Part shown: positions 55,249 through 63,419 of the stretch, in pieces
Numbering within the stretch: the first letter of the stretch is position 1
How the letters are laid out: every line of letters begins with the position of its first letter
Assembly: GCF_019396325.1 (NCBI RefSeq)
Contig: NZ_JAHKRO010000046.1
Coordinates: 1 to 64,000, forward strand
Direction: 5' to 3'
Source of the DNA: Nonomuraea ceibae
Lineage (GTDB): Bacteria > Actinomycetota > Actinomycetes > Streptosporangiales > Streptosporangiaceae
DNA: 64,000 nucleotides
The notes under the pieces: generated by a model
Told to the model about the DNA's origin: nothing
What the model saw: only the letters and a program-made list of their open reading frames with translations
Database searches by the model: none
Translations under genes and position numbers: made by a program

Positions 55249-55908
55249 TCAGCCCATCGGCCGGTTCCCCGCCCGGTTCGTCTCGTACGCCCACATGGCG
55301 ATCTCGACGCGGTTGCGGACGCCGAGCTTGGTCATCAGGTTCGCGACGTGGCTCTTCACCGTGCTGAGCGTGATGCGCAGCTCGTCGGCGATCTCGCTGT
55401 TGGTGCGCCCGCGCGCCACGGCGGCGAGGATCTGCTCCTCGCGGTCGGTCAGCGGCTCGACGGGCGGCGCGGGCGGCGCGGCTCCGGCGAAGGCGGCCAG
55501 CAGCCGCACGGTGACGCTCGGCGCGATGAGCGCGTCGCCGCCCGCCGCGGCCCGGACCGCCTGCGTGAGCAGCTCGGTCCCGGCGTCCTTGAGCAGGAAG
55601 CCGCGCGCGCCGGCCCGCAGCGCGGCGTGCACGTACTCGTCCAGGTCGAACGTGGTGATGACGACGACGGCGAGCGGGTCGGGGACGTCCGGCCCGGCGA
55701 GGGCGCGGGTCGCCTGGATGCCGTCCAGGTAGGGCATCCGGATGTCGAACAGGCACACGTCGGGCCGCAGCCGCCGCGCCAGCTCGACGGCCCGCCGCCC
55801 GTCGCCCGCCTCGCCGACGACCTCGATGCCGGGCTGGGCGTCGAGGATCATCCGGAGCCCGGTGCGGGTGATCTCCTGGTCGTCGGCGACCAGCACGCGG
55901 ATGCTCAC
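55249..55908 (-). CDS. NarL/FixJ-family response regulator
   Basis: A 219-residue regulator with receiver domain (VLVADDQEITRTGLRMIL, phospho-acceptor Asp55 in VCLFDIRMPYLDG, Lys in FLLKDAG) and a LuxR-type helix-turn-helix (LTDREEQILAAVARGRTNSEIADELRITLSTVKSHVANLMTKLG). The GTG start overlaps the sensor kinase TGA by 4 nt, so the pair forms a two-component system. Confidence 0.94.
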   Translation of the reverse strand: MSIRVLVADDQEITRTGLRMILDAQPGIEVVGEAGDGRRAVELARRLRPDVCLFDIRMPYLDGIQATRALAGPDVPDPLAVVVITTFDLDEYVHAALRAGARGFLLKDAGTELLTQAVRAAAGGDALIAPSVTVRLLAAFAGAAPPAPPVEPLTDREEQILAAVARGRTNSEIADELRITLSTVKSHVANLMTKLGVRNRVEIAMWAYETNRAGNRPMG

Positions 55909-56999
55909 GTGGCCGCCTCCGCCCGGGGCAGCACCGCCGACACCGTCCAGCCGCCGTCGCCGGGCCCGGCCTCGAAGCTGCCGCCGAGCAGCTCGGCGCG
56001 TTCGGCCATGCCGAGCAGCCCGTACCCGGGGGTGGCGGCGGGCCCCGGCTCGCCGTCGTCGCTGACCCGCAGCCGGACCGACGTGTCGTCGGCGGTGACC
56101 CGGATCGCGATCCGGGTGGCGTCGCGGGCGTGGCGCCGGGCGTTGGTGACCGATTCCTGGGCGATGCGGTAGATCGCGGCGGTCGTGGCCGGCTCCAGGC
56201 CGTCGAGGTCGCCTGCCAGCTCCACCTCGACGCGCGGTCCGCCCCGGGCTTCGGCGAGCTGTTCGAGGTCCGCGAGATGCCCGGTGGGCGGGGGCTCGCC
56301 GGGTTCGTTCCGGCGCAGGACGCGGACCATCGCCCGCATCTCCTTGAGCGTGCGCGACGCCTCCGCCTCGATCACGCGCAGCGACTCGGCCGCCGCGTCG
56401 GGCGTGCCGGTCGCCAGCCCCGCCTGCGCCCTGATCGCCATGGCCGAGACGTGGTGGGCGACGGTGTCGTGCAGGTCGCGGGCCAGCCGCTCACGTTCGA
56501 GCAGCTTCACCCGGTCGAGCTCGCGCGCCCGCGCCCCGGCCCGGTAGCGGAACGCCACGCCGAGCGCCACCACCGCCACCATCAGCGAGAACGCCCCCAC
56601 CGCGTCGGCGAGCGGGGTCCGCGCCGGCACCGTCGAGTAGCCGATCGACGCCAGCATGACGACCAGCCCCGCGACCGCCTCCCGCCCCGACCCCCACCGC
56701 ACCAGCGCGTAGGGCAGGAGCAGCAGATAGGCCATCGTGTACGTGGACGTGTCGCCGCCGGCCACCAGCGGCGCCAGCCCGGTGACGCCGAACGCGATCA
56801 CCAGCATCAGCAGCGGCCGGGTCCGCCGCCACAGCAGCGTCGGCACCAGCCCGACGGCCACGACGATCGACGCGGCCCGCCACGGCAGGTCCGGCCGCAA
56901 CAAGCCTTCGAGCAGCGCGACCGGCGCGAGCACCCCCACGAGCACCCAGTCCCGCCACACCCGCCGGGGCGGGTCGACCGGACGCGGCTCGTCCCACAT
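55905..56999 (-). CDS. NarL-type sensor histidine kinase
   Basis: A 364-residue kinase with about five membrane helices in the first 145 residues, a HisKA_3 dimerisation region (LERERLARDLHDTVAHHVSAMAIRAQAG, His in RDLHDTVAHH) and an HATPase domain (AIYRIAQESVTNARRHA, GYGLLGMAERAELLGG). It phosphorylates the response regulator encoded immediately downstream. No large extracellular sensor is visible, so it may sense the membrane state. Starts at 56999 and GTG 57011 are both possible. The signal and regulon are unknown; the beta-lactamase homologue lies just upstream. Confidence 0.9.
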   Translation of the reverse strand: MWDEPRPVDPPRRVWRDWVLVGVLAPVALLEGLLRPDLPWRAASIVVAVGLVPTLLWRRTRPLLMLVIAFGVTGLAPLVAGGDTSTYTMAYLLLLPYALVRWGSGREAVAGLVVMLASIGYSTVPARTPLADAVGAFSLMVAVVALGVAFRYRAGARARELDRVKLLERERLARDLHDTVAHHVSAMAIRAQAGLATGTPDAAAESLRVIEAEASRTLKEMRAMVRVLRRNEPGEPPPTGHLADLEQLAEARGGPRVEVELAGDLDGLEPATTAAIYRIAQESVTNARRHARDATRIAIRVTADDTSVRLRVSDDGEPGPAATPGYGLLGMAERAELLGGSFEAGPGDGGWTVSAVLPRAEAAT

Positions 57000-57058
57000 G
57001 GAACGACGCACCCCGCCATCGTACGGACGGCAGCCGGTTTCCGGCACCTCGGGATTTG

Positions 57059-57937
57059 TCAGAGTTTGCCGAGGGCGCGGGCCAGCGCGGTGGCCGTCCT
57101 CGCGATGGTCCGGTTGTCGGTGGGCAGGCCCGGCGTACGGTTCGTGTAGATCGCCATGATGATGGGCGCGGCCCCCTTGCCGGGCCAGACGACGGCGATG
57201 TCGTTGCCGCCGCCGAACCCGCTGGAGTTGGTCCCGGTCTTGTCGCCGACCTTCCAGCTCCGGGGCAGCCCGGCGCGGATGCGCTCGGCGCCGGTCTTGT
57301 TGGCCAGCAGCCAGGCGACGAGCTGCTCGCGGTCCTTGGCGTGCAGCGCGTTGCCCGTCGTGAGCAGGCGCAGGTCTCGCGCCATCGCCGCGGGCGTCGT
57401 GGTGTCGCGCTTCTCCTTGGGCGTCCAGTCGTTCAGCCCGGGGTGCGTGCGGTCCATGCGCGAGACCGGGTCCCGCAGCGTGCGGAAGTAGCGGGTCAGC
57501 CCGGCGGGGCCGCCGATCTGCCTGAGCAGCAGGTTGGAGGCGGTGCCGTCGCTGCGCGTCACCGCCGCCGCGCAGAGCCGGGAGACGGTCAGGCCGTGCT
57601 TGAGATGCTTCTCGGTGACCGGCGAGTTCGGCGTCATGTCGGCGGCCGTCCACTTGACGACCTTGCCCATCAGCCCCGGCTGGCCGGTGCGCGCCTTCTG
57701 CAGCACGGCCGCGCACAGCGGCGCCTTGAACGTCGACAGCATCGCGAACCGCTCGTCCGCCCGGTACGCCACGGTCCTGCCGGTGCCCGTGTCGACCGCG
57801 TACGCGCCGATGCGGCCCTGGAACGACGCCTCCAGCCTGCGCAACTCCTTCGCGACCTGACCGGTGTCCGCCGACGCCGTGCCCGTGACGCCGCCGCTGA
57901 CCAGAAGAACCGCCAGCGCGGCCCGGAGATATCGCAT
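57059..57937 (-). CDS. Class A beta-lactamase homologue with altered active site
   Basis: A 292-residue secreted protein: signal peptide (RAALAVLLVSGGVTGTASA) then the serine beta-lactamase fold. Ser68-Lys71 (MLSTFKAPL) and Lys233-Thr-Gly (VGDKTGTNSSG) are intact. The SDN motif is SDG (129-131), and the omega loop reads MDRTHPGLND where class A enzymes have xxEPELNx, so the deacylating Glu166 is His165 here while Asn170 is kept. It may bind beta-lactams or peptidoglycan peptides without efficient turnover. The start 57937 follows GATGAAGGC. Confidence 0.86.
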   Translation of the reverse strand: MRYLRAALAVLLVSGGVTGTASADTGQVAKELRRLEASFQGRIGAYAVDTGTGRTVAYRADERFAMLSTFKAPLCAAVLQKARTGQPGLMGKVVKWTAADMTPNSPVTEKHLKHGLTVSRLCAAAVTRSDGTASNLLLRQIGGPAGLTRYFRTLRDPVSRMDRTHPGLNDWTPKEKRDTTTPAAMARDLRLLTTGNALHAKDREQLVAWLLANKTGAERIRAGLPRSWKVGDKTGTNSSGFGGGNDIAVVWPGKGAAPIIMAIYTNRTPGLPTDNRTIARTATALARALGKL

Positions 57938-58034
57938 GCCTTCATCCTCTCGCGCCCGGCGCGGAACCGGACGACGGGTCAAACGGGGGGTCGGGCGCGG
58001 GTTGCACGGGGGCCAGGCGGGGTGGGACGCGGGG

Positions 58035-58712
58035 TCAGACGCGTTCTTCGTGCGACTGGTCGGCCACCTGCTGCGCGCCGGAGTACGCCGCCTCCCGCAC
58101 CTCGCTCAGCCATCCGGCCTGCCGCATCCCCGGCACGGGACGGCGTACGGGATCGAAGCGGGTCGGCCGCTCGGCGTCGGTCCGCGCTGGACCGGCCACC
58201 TCCACCTGCCCGAACACCTCCCACGGCCCCGCCGGGGCCGCGACCAGCAGATCCAGCAGCAGCGGCCCGTCAGCCACCGCCCGGGCGAGCGCGTCGAACC
58301 TGGCCGGCAGCCGCCGTCCCGCCCTCGGCAGCGCGCCGATCAGCACCCGCCGCCCGCCCACCTCGTACGAGAACAGCGAGCTGTAGAGGCCGGGCGCCCA
58401 CGCCCGGGCCGGCCTGAGCAGGCGCCGCCCGAGCACGGTGTGACCGGTGCTGGCCAGCAGCAGGTCGGACTGCTCCCAGCGCAACGCGATCCCCAGGATG
58501 TCGGGCAGCGGTGGCGGCACCCCCGTGGACCGGGAGAACCGGGCGATCCCCTCCAGATCCATCCGCCGGTCGAGGAACTCCGCCCCCCACACCCGGCCCG
58601 TCCCGTGCACGCGCAGCCGCGCGTCGAGGACGAGCCCGGCCGGATGCAGCGGACGTCCCCGTCGCAGGCGCGCCGCGGCGCCGAACCCTGACCGCACGAG
58701 CGATGTCACCAT
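58035..58712 (-). CDS. Catalase-fold-like protein, function unknown
   Basis: A 225-residue protein with ARLRRGRPLHPAGLVLDARLRV, GIARFSRSTGVPPPLPDILGIALRW and SLFSYEVGGRRVLIGALP. The RFSRxxGxPxPLPDxxGIAxR string recalls the distal-side segment of heme catalases (RFSN...PDxRGxAxK), but the usual catalase His and Tyr ligand motifs are not seen. Similar Streptomyces proteins are, I believe, annotated as phosphodiesterases. I do not assign a function. ATG 58712 follows AGGGGGTGC; it is divergent from the flavodoxin-like gene. Confidence 0.6.
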   Translation of the reverse strand: MVTSLVRSGFGAAARLRRGRPLHPAGLVLDARLRVHGTGRVWGAEFLDRRMDLEGIARFSRSTGVPPPLPDILGIALRWEQSDLLLASTGHTVLGRRLLRPARAWAPGLYSSLFSYEVGGRRVLIGALPRAGRRLPARFDALARAVADGPLLLDLLVAAPAGPWEVFGQVEVAGPARTDAERPTRFDPVRRPVPGMRQAGWLSEVREAAYSGAQQVADQSHEERV

Positions 58713-58794
58713 GCACCCCCTGCTACCCCGCACTCCCCTCCGGAACCCCCCGCCTCCCGCTGACCACGGCACGCGGCGTGAAAGTATCGGCAGC

Positions 58795-59256
58795 GTGTCG
58801 CAAGAAGCCCGCCGGCTGCTGATCGTCCACCACACCGCCTCGCCCACGCTGCACGAGCTCTTCGAGGCCGTGCGGCGCGGCGCCACCACCGACGAGATCG
58901 AGGGCGTCGAGGTCGTCACCCGCGCCGCCCTGCACGCCACCGCCGTCGACGTGCTCCAGGCCGACGGGATCCTGCTCGGCACCCCGGTCAACATCGGCTA
59001 CATGAGCGGAGCGCTCAAGCACTTCTTCGACACCGTCTACTACCCGTGCCTGGAGGAGACCCGCCGCCTGCCGTACGGCCTGTACGTGCACGGCAACAAC
59101 GACCCGGCGGGCGCGGTCCGCGCGGTGGAGTCGATCGCCACCGGGCTCGGCTGGGAACGCGCCCACCACCCGGTCACCGTCGTCGGCGCCCCGGCCAAGG
59201 CCGACCTCGAAGCCTGCTGGACCCTGGGCGCCACCCTCGCCGCCACCATCAGCTAA
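58795..59256 (+). CDS. Flavodoxin-like NADPH-dependent FMN reductase family protein
   Basis: A 153-residue flavodoxin-fold protein: RLLIVHHTASPTLHELFEAVRRGA (phosphate loop), DGILLGTPVNIGYMSGALKHFFDTVYYPC (FMN isoalloxazine loop) and PYGLYVHGNNDPAGAV. It would carry electrons with FMN or reduce a quinone. The GTG at 58795 has no ribosome site, so the start or a leaderless transcript is uncertain. No clear partner. Confidence 0.82.
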   Translation: MSQEARRLLIVHHTASPTLHELFEAVRRGATTDEIEGVEVVTRAALHATAVDVLQADGILLGTPVNIGYMSGALKHFFDTVYYPCLEETRRLPYGLYVHGNNDPAGAVRAVESIATGLGWERAHHPVTVVGAPAKADLEACWTLGATLAATIS

Positions 59257-59305
59257 CGCTCAACCCGCCACCCATAGCTCTCCAGCCGCCGGCTCGGGTC
59301 TGCCG

Positions 59306-59575
59306 TCAGGAGTCGCCCCACGGTGGGGTGGATTGGGCGTCCATGAAGGTCTTGAGCTGCTTGACCTTGTCGACGCAGGCGGGGCAGACGTGGCGCGCCA
59401 CCGCCCTGGCCGCGGCCTCCGGGGAGGGCTCGCGCAGGGCGCCGGAGATCGTCATGCCCAGCGGAAGGTTGGTGTCGGGGTCCATCATGACCGTCATGAC
59501 GGTCGCGGGCGTGTAGCCGAAGGTGCGCTTGCACATGTGGCATCTGCCGATGGTCGTGATCTGCTCGTCAGCCAT
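59306..59575 (-). CDS. Small zinc-ribbon-like protein
   Basis: An 89-residue protein with CHMC (12-15) and CPAC (64-67), two CxxC knuckles that could bind one zinc, separated by a beta-rich stretch (TVMTVMMDPDTNLPLGMTISGALREPS). No known family. It lies 50 bp downstream of the protease-NTPase gene, on the same strand, and may be cotranscribed with it. A DNA-binding or accessory role is possible but unproven. Confidence 0.65.
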   Translation of the reverse strand: MADEQITTIGRCHMCKRTFGYTPATVMTVMMDPDTNLPLGMTISGALREPSPEAAARAVARHVCPACVDKVKQLKTFMDAQSTPPWGDS

Positions 59576-59625
59576 GGAGCGTCGCCCTCCTCCACCGCAC
59601 CGTACAACGCCCGGCCCCGCAGCGG

Positions 59626-61752
59626 TCAGTCACCGGCTCCGGAACATGCGCGGATCTGCTCGGGAGTCAGCTCGGCCCCGGGCACGGCGTGCAGCACCTC
59701 ATGCAGGTCGGCCGAGGCGGCCAGCTCCCGCAGCGCCTCCGGGAGGTCGTCGCCGCCCGACCGGTCCATGAGCCGCGTGATGTCGTCGGGGTGCGCTTCG
59801 AGGTGATCGGCCAGCTCCGGCCAGCGGATGCGGAGCAGGGTCCACAGGGCCAGGGTGTCCGTCGGCACCACGCTGCCTTCCAGCACGCGTACGGCCCGCA
59901 GCACGGTGTAGGTGTTGACGAACCGCTTCATCGCCCTCGGATTGCTGTGGAACAACCGGGCGAACCTGGACAGGGCATGATGCGACAGATCCTGGACGTC
60001 GGCGTCGAGGATGCGCTCGACCGCCTGCGACGCCACCGCCTGCCGCACCTCCGGGTCGGCCTTCTCCAGCACCTTCAGCACCTGGGTCTCGTCGCCGCTC
60101 CGGTCGAGCTCCGCCCTGACCCGCTCGGCCCCGGGCGGCGACGGCTGGGCGGCGGTGCCGAGCAGCCGGCCGAAGTACTGGTCGCGGCTGGTCGCCCCCA
60201 GCCTCGGCATCGGGACGCTGAGCTGGAACAGCTTGTCCAGGAACAGATAGCCGAGCGGACGCCCGGGCGCCGACACGGCGGGCTTGAACGTCTCGTACGC
60301 GTTCTCGTAGGCGCAGCGCAGCCAGGCGCCGTCCATCGCGACGACGAAGCTGGGCGCGTGGTGCTTGGAGTGCTTCCAGCGTTCCGGCACGTCCCGTAGC
60401 AGCGTCTGCACGGAGTCGAGGAAGTTGACCACGTAGTCCGCGTTGCACCGGTCGAGGTCCTCGATGAGGACGACGATCGGCCGCCCGGCGTGCCGGACCA
60501 GCCAGGCGAGGTGCTCGGCGACGTCATTCATGGGATCGTGGTGCGACTCCTCGAAGGAACGGGCGCGTCGCGCCGACGCCCACATCGCGTACCTGCTGAC
60601 CAGCACTCCGGCCGTCCACAGCCCGCCCAGGGTGCCCAGCAGCGTGGTGGCGGTCTTGAGCGTGGGCTCGATCCCGCCCACGGCGCCCGACCCGAACAGC
60701 GACACGAGAAGCAGCGCCGCGCCGACCAGCAGCAGGCCGGACACCACCTGCGGGGCGCCGTCGCGCCGCACCCGCGCGACCAGCTCCCGTACGAGGAACG
60801 CCGGACGCCTCCGGCGCGGCCGGGCGGCGACGACCGCCTTCCGTATCGCGGTCAGCAGCGCCCACCACGGCGGCTCGATGCGCACGTGCCGCCAGGTGTC
60901 GAAGAACACCACGAGCGAGTCGCTCCGCAGATCGGCGGCGAGCAGCTTGAGCAGCGTGCTCTTGCCCGTGCCCCAGGACCCGTCCACGTGCACGAGGAAC
61001 GACGAGCCCGGGGTGTCGGTCCTGGCCTGGCGTAACTGCCGGGCGAGCACCCCGGCCAGAGCGGCCCGCTTGAGCAGGTCGTGGTCCGCCGGGGCGTCGT
61101 TCACCCATTCCGTACGCTCCCGCCCCCGGACGCCCTCGTCCTCGGGCTCCCCTCGCGAGTCGCCGGCCGGTGGGGCTTCCTGGGCGCTGATGAGCAGATC
61201 GAGTTCCGGCGGCAGCATGCTCCTGAGCGAGTCGACCGAGCGCATCAGGCCGATCTGGCGCTTGGCGTCCGACGCGACCATGATGCCGAGCACCGCCTGG
61301 CGTTCGTGGCTCCAGACCGGCGCCCCGGAATATCCCGCCGTGAACCCCGAACCGGTGGACGCCTGCACCTGCACGAACCCGCTCGGCAGCGGCCCCACGA
61401 CCTGCCCGAACGTCCAGACGCCTGCCTCGTGATCGGCGGGGAACCCGTACACCGCCACCTGCTGGTCCGGCAGCACCCCGGACGCGAGCGGCACCGGCCT
61501 GGCCCCCGGCACCGCGGCGGCCGCGTCCAGCCGCAGGACCGCGAGATCCCCCTCCTGGGACGACGACCAGAACACGACCTCCGCGCCCACCGGCCCGCTC
61601 CCCAGGAACGGGAAGTCCACCTCCACCGTCGTCGGCGGCCCCTCGTCCCACCCCCCGAACAGATGCGCGCACGTCACCACGAGGTCGGGCGCGACCAGCA
61701 CGCCCGCGCCCCTGCTCCGGCCGTTGGCGACGCGCACGACAGCCCGCTCCAT
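59626..61752 (-). CDS. Trypsin-like protease fused to a KAP-family P-loop NTPase
   Basis: A 708-residue fusion. Residues 1-190 are a trypsin-like serine protease with the triad His30 (VVTCAHLFGG), Asp69 (EGDLAVLRLD) and Ser142 (TAGYSGAPVWS). After a linker, residues 225-690 are a KAP-type P-loop NTPase: Walker A GSWGTGKSTLLKLL (258-271), WRHVRIEPPWWALL, two membrane helices inserted at about 335-353 and 368-388, Walker B PIVVLIEDLDRCNADYVV (425-442), and a helical C-terminus with NPRAMKRFVNTYTVLRAV. KAP NTPases are membrane-associated switches found in conflict systems. ATG 61752 follows GAGAGG. Nothing shows the substrate. Confidence 0.88.
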   Translation of the reverse strand: MERAVVRVANGRSRGAGVLVAPDLVVTCAHLFGGWDEGPPTTVEVDFPFLGSGPVGAEVVFWSSSQEGDLAVLRLDAAAAVPGARPVPLASGVLPDQQVAVYGFPADHEAGVWTFGQVVGPLPSGFVQVQASTGSGFTAGYSGAPVWSHERQAVLGIMVASDAKRQIGLMRSVDSLRSMLPPELDLLISAQEAPPAGDSRGEPEDEGVRGRERTEWVNDAPADHDLLKRAALAGVLARQLRQARTDTPGSSFLVHVDGSWGTGKSTLLKLLAADLRSDSLVVFFDTWRHVRIEPPWWALLTAIRKAVVAARPRRRRPAFLVRELVARVRRDGAPQVVSGLLLVGAALLLVSLFGSGAVGGIEPTLKTATTLLGTLGGLWTAGVLVSRYAMWASARRARSFEESHHDPMNDVAEHLAWLVRHAGRPIVVLIEDLDRCNADYVVNFLDSVQTLLRDVPERWKHSKHHAPSFVVAMDGAWLRCAYENAYETFKPAVSAPGRPLGYLFLDKLFQLSVPMPRLGATSRDQYFGRLLGTAAQPSPPGAERVRAELDRSGDETQVLKVLEKADPEVRQAVASQAVERILDADVQDLSHHALSRFARLFHSNPRAMKRFVNTYTVLRAVRVLEGSVVPTDTLALWTLLRIRWPELADHLEAHPDDITRLMDRSGGDDLPEALRELAASADLHEVLHAVPGAELTPEQIRACSGAGD

Positions 61753-61895
61753 CCCGGCCTCTCCAGGTGCGCTCACACTCAGAATCGTCCCAGAACGCGG
61801 ACTCCGGGGAAGGGATACGACCGCATGTCTACGGTGTTGCGTACGAGACACCCGTTCGCCCGTTCCGCAAGGGACGGACCCAGGAGGAGACGCAG

Positions 61896-62594
61896 ATGAC
61901 CACCCCCCACACTCCAGCGGCCGGCGAACTCCTCGACCCTTTCGGCACCCTGCGCCGCGCCCTGTGGATCGGCGGCGGCCAGTGGGCCGGAAAATCGACG
62001 GTGGCCCGCCTCCTGGCCGAGCGCCACGGCGTCACCGCCTACCACTACGACTACCACGACGCGCGCGCCCACAACGACCGCCGGATCGCCCGCCGAGTCG
62101 CCCACGGCGACCCCGACCCCGGCCGCGCCCCCGACCCGGACCGGACATGGGTCCACCCCACCCCCGAGGAGATGGCCGCCGAGACCCTGGCCGGCTTCCC
62201 CGTCCGCTTCGCATGGGCCCTCGACGACCTGCGCGCCCTCGTCTCCGGCCACCCGATCATCGCCGAAGGCTGGGGCCTGCGCCCCGAACTCGTCGCCCCC
62301 ATCGTCGACTCACCGCGCCGGATGATCGTCATGGTGCCCACCCCCGAGTTCCGCCGGCACCAGGCCCGGACGCTTCCCCGGGCCGCCTCACTCGGAGGCC
62401 TCGTCACCGACCCGGCCCGCGCCCAGGCCAACCGCCTCGCCCGGGACCGCCTCGTCGCCGAGGACGCCGTACGCACCGCCCGCGACCTGGGCATCCGCGT
62501 ACTGGAAATCGACGGCTCCCACGACGCCGCCACCACCGCCCGGACGGTGGCCGACCACTTCGCCCCCTACCTCCCGAAGCCGCTGAACCCGTGA
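61896..62594 (+). CDS. P-loop kinase/AAA-like protein
   Basis: A 232-residue protein with a Walker A motif (ALWIGGGQWAGKSTVARLLAERHG), a substrate-like segment YHYDYHDARAHNDRR and IIAEGWGLRP, resembling small nucleoside- or antibiotic-phosphorylating P-loop kinases. The C-terminus ends DHFAPYLPKPLNP. AGGAGGAGACGCAG precedes the ATG. It overlaps the next gene by 4 nt (GTGA). Substrate unknown; some similar proteins are modifying enzymes for small molecules. Confidence 0.8.
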   Translation: MTTPHTPAAGELLDPFGTLRRALWIGGGQWAGKSTVARLLAERHGVTAYHYDYHDARAHNDRRIARRVAHGDPDPGRAPDPDRTWVHPTPEEMAAETLAGFPVRFAWALDDLRALVSGHPIIAEGWGLRPELVAPIVDSPRRMIVMVPTPEFRRHQARTLPRAASLGGLVTDPARAQANRLARDRLVAEDAVRTARDLGIRVLEIDGSHDAATTARTVADHFAPYLPKPLNP

Positions 62595-63010
62595 ACATGG
62601 CTGAGCTGAGACAGGCCCTGGACGACACCTTCGATCACGCGCTGCTCCGCCACGGCTTCATGCACCACAACCGCGACTACCAGCTCGTGATCCAGCCGCT
62701 GGTGACGCCCCGAGCCGAGACCGTCAACCTGCGCTACGTGTTCCGGCACTGCGTCCAGGCCACCTGCGTGACCGCCCTGCCGCCCCACACCTGGGCGGTC
62801 TCCCTCGACGACCGGCTCACCACGGACGAGCCCGGCGAGCTCGACGGACACTACTGGGGCGTGAACTGGCAGATGCTCTATCCCGGCGCCACCCTCATCA
62901 CCGACTCACCGGCCGCGCGACACTGGACGGAAGCCGTCGGCATCCACTTCCATGGGGTACGGATCGAGACCGACGTGTACGCCCTCACCCTGATCTTCGC
63001 CCGCGCGTAA
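62591..63010 (+). CDS. YxiG-like protein
   Basis: A 139-residue protein: LRQALDDTFDHALLRHGFMHHNRDYQLVIQ, LRYVFRHCVQATCVTALPPHTWAVSLDDRL, YWGVNWQMLYPGATLITDS and HFHGVRIETDVYALTLIF. These segments match, from memory, YxiG-like proteins, a family found beside toxin/immunity genes in Bacillus and common in actinomycetes. GTG 62591 overlaps the upstream TGA; ATG 62597 is possible. Its role is not known. Confidence 0.65.
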   Translation: MNMAELRQALDDTFDHALLRHGFMHHNRDYQLVIQPLVTPRAETVNLRYVFRHCVQATCVTALPPHTWAVSLDDRLTTDEPGELDGHYWGVNWQMLYPGATLITDSPAARHWTEAVGIHFHGVRIETDVYALTLIFARA

Positions 63011-63043
63011 CCCCCGCCCAGCCGGATCGAGGAGCTGGACGCG

Positions 63044-63181
63044 CTATCTACGGCTGCGCAGCAACACGACGGTCAGCCAAATAACGGTAGGCAGAAGAAG
63101 CAGCACCACCATGACGCCCACCGCGAAATCAAGGGCGCCGTCGCCCATCGGCGAGGAGATGAAGGCGTCATCGTCTTCCAC
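63044..63181 (-). CDS. 45-residue single-span membrane protein
   Basis: A frame of 45 codons from GTG 63181: an acidic start (VEDDDAFISSPMGDGALDFA) followed by one strongly hydrophobic helix (VGVMVVLLLLPTVIWLTVVLL) and RSRR at the end. An acidic N-terminus, one TM and a basic end is a membrane-protein layout unlikely by chance. No ribosome site, but TACCGT lies upstream, so the message may be leaderless. Confidence 0.55.
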   Translation of the reverse strand: MEDDDAFISSPMGDGALDFAVGVMVVLLLLPTVIWLTVVLLRSRR

Positions 63182-63237
63182 CCGGCGACGGTATCGAAGG
63201 AGAGACCCGGTGTCACGGCATACACCAGCAACCGGAT

Positions 63238-63408
63238 CTACCGCCGCACAGCCCTATAACGCTTGAGCAGAGCCGTCACCTTGTCAGGGTCACGGGCTCC
63301 GTTCAGCTCGTCGAGCAGGTCATCGGGGCACAGCTCATAGAGATCGCCCCACCACCGGCGCACCTTGTTGTCCCAGATCCGGTAGCCGCCAGGCACCCCC
63401 CTGGCCAC
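63238..63408 (-). CDS. 56-residue conserved small protein
   Basis: A 56-residue protein from GTG 63408: ARGVPGGYRIWDNKVRRWWGDLYELCPDDLLDELNG and PDKVTALLKRYRAVRR. I recall similar short actinomycete proteins with RIWDNKxxRWWG, of unknown function. AGGAGG six bases upstream decides this start over the GTG at 63426. It sits 11 bp after the Imm8-like gene and is probably translated together with it. Confidence 0.6.
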   Translation of the reverse strand: MARGVPGGYRIWDNKVRRWWGDLYELCPDDLLDELNGARDPDKVTALLKRYRAVRR

Positions 63409-63419
63409 GTAGCGCCTCC

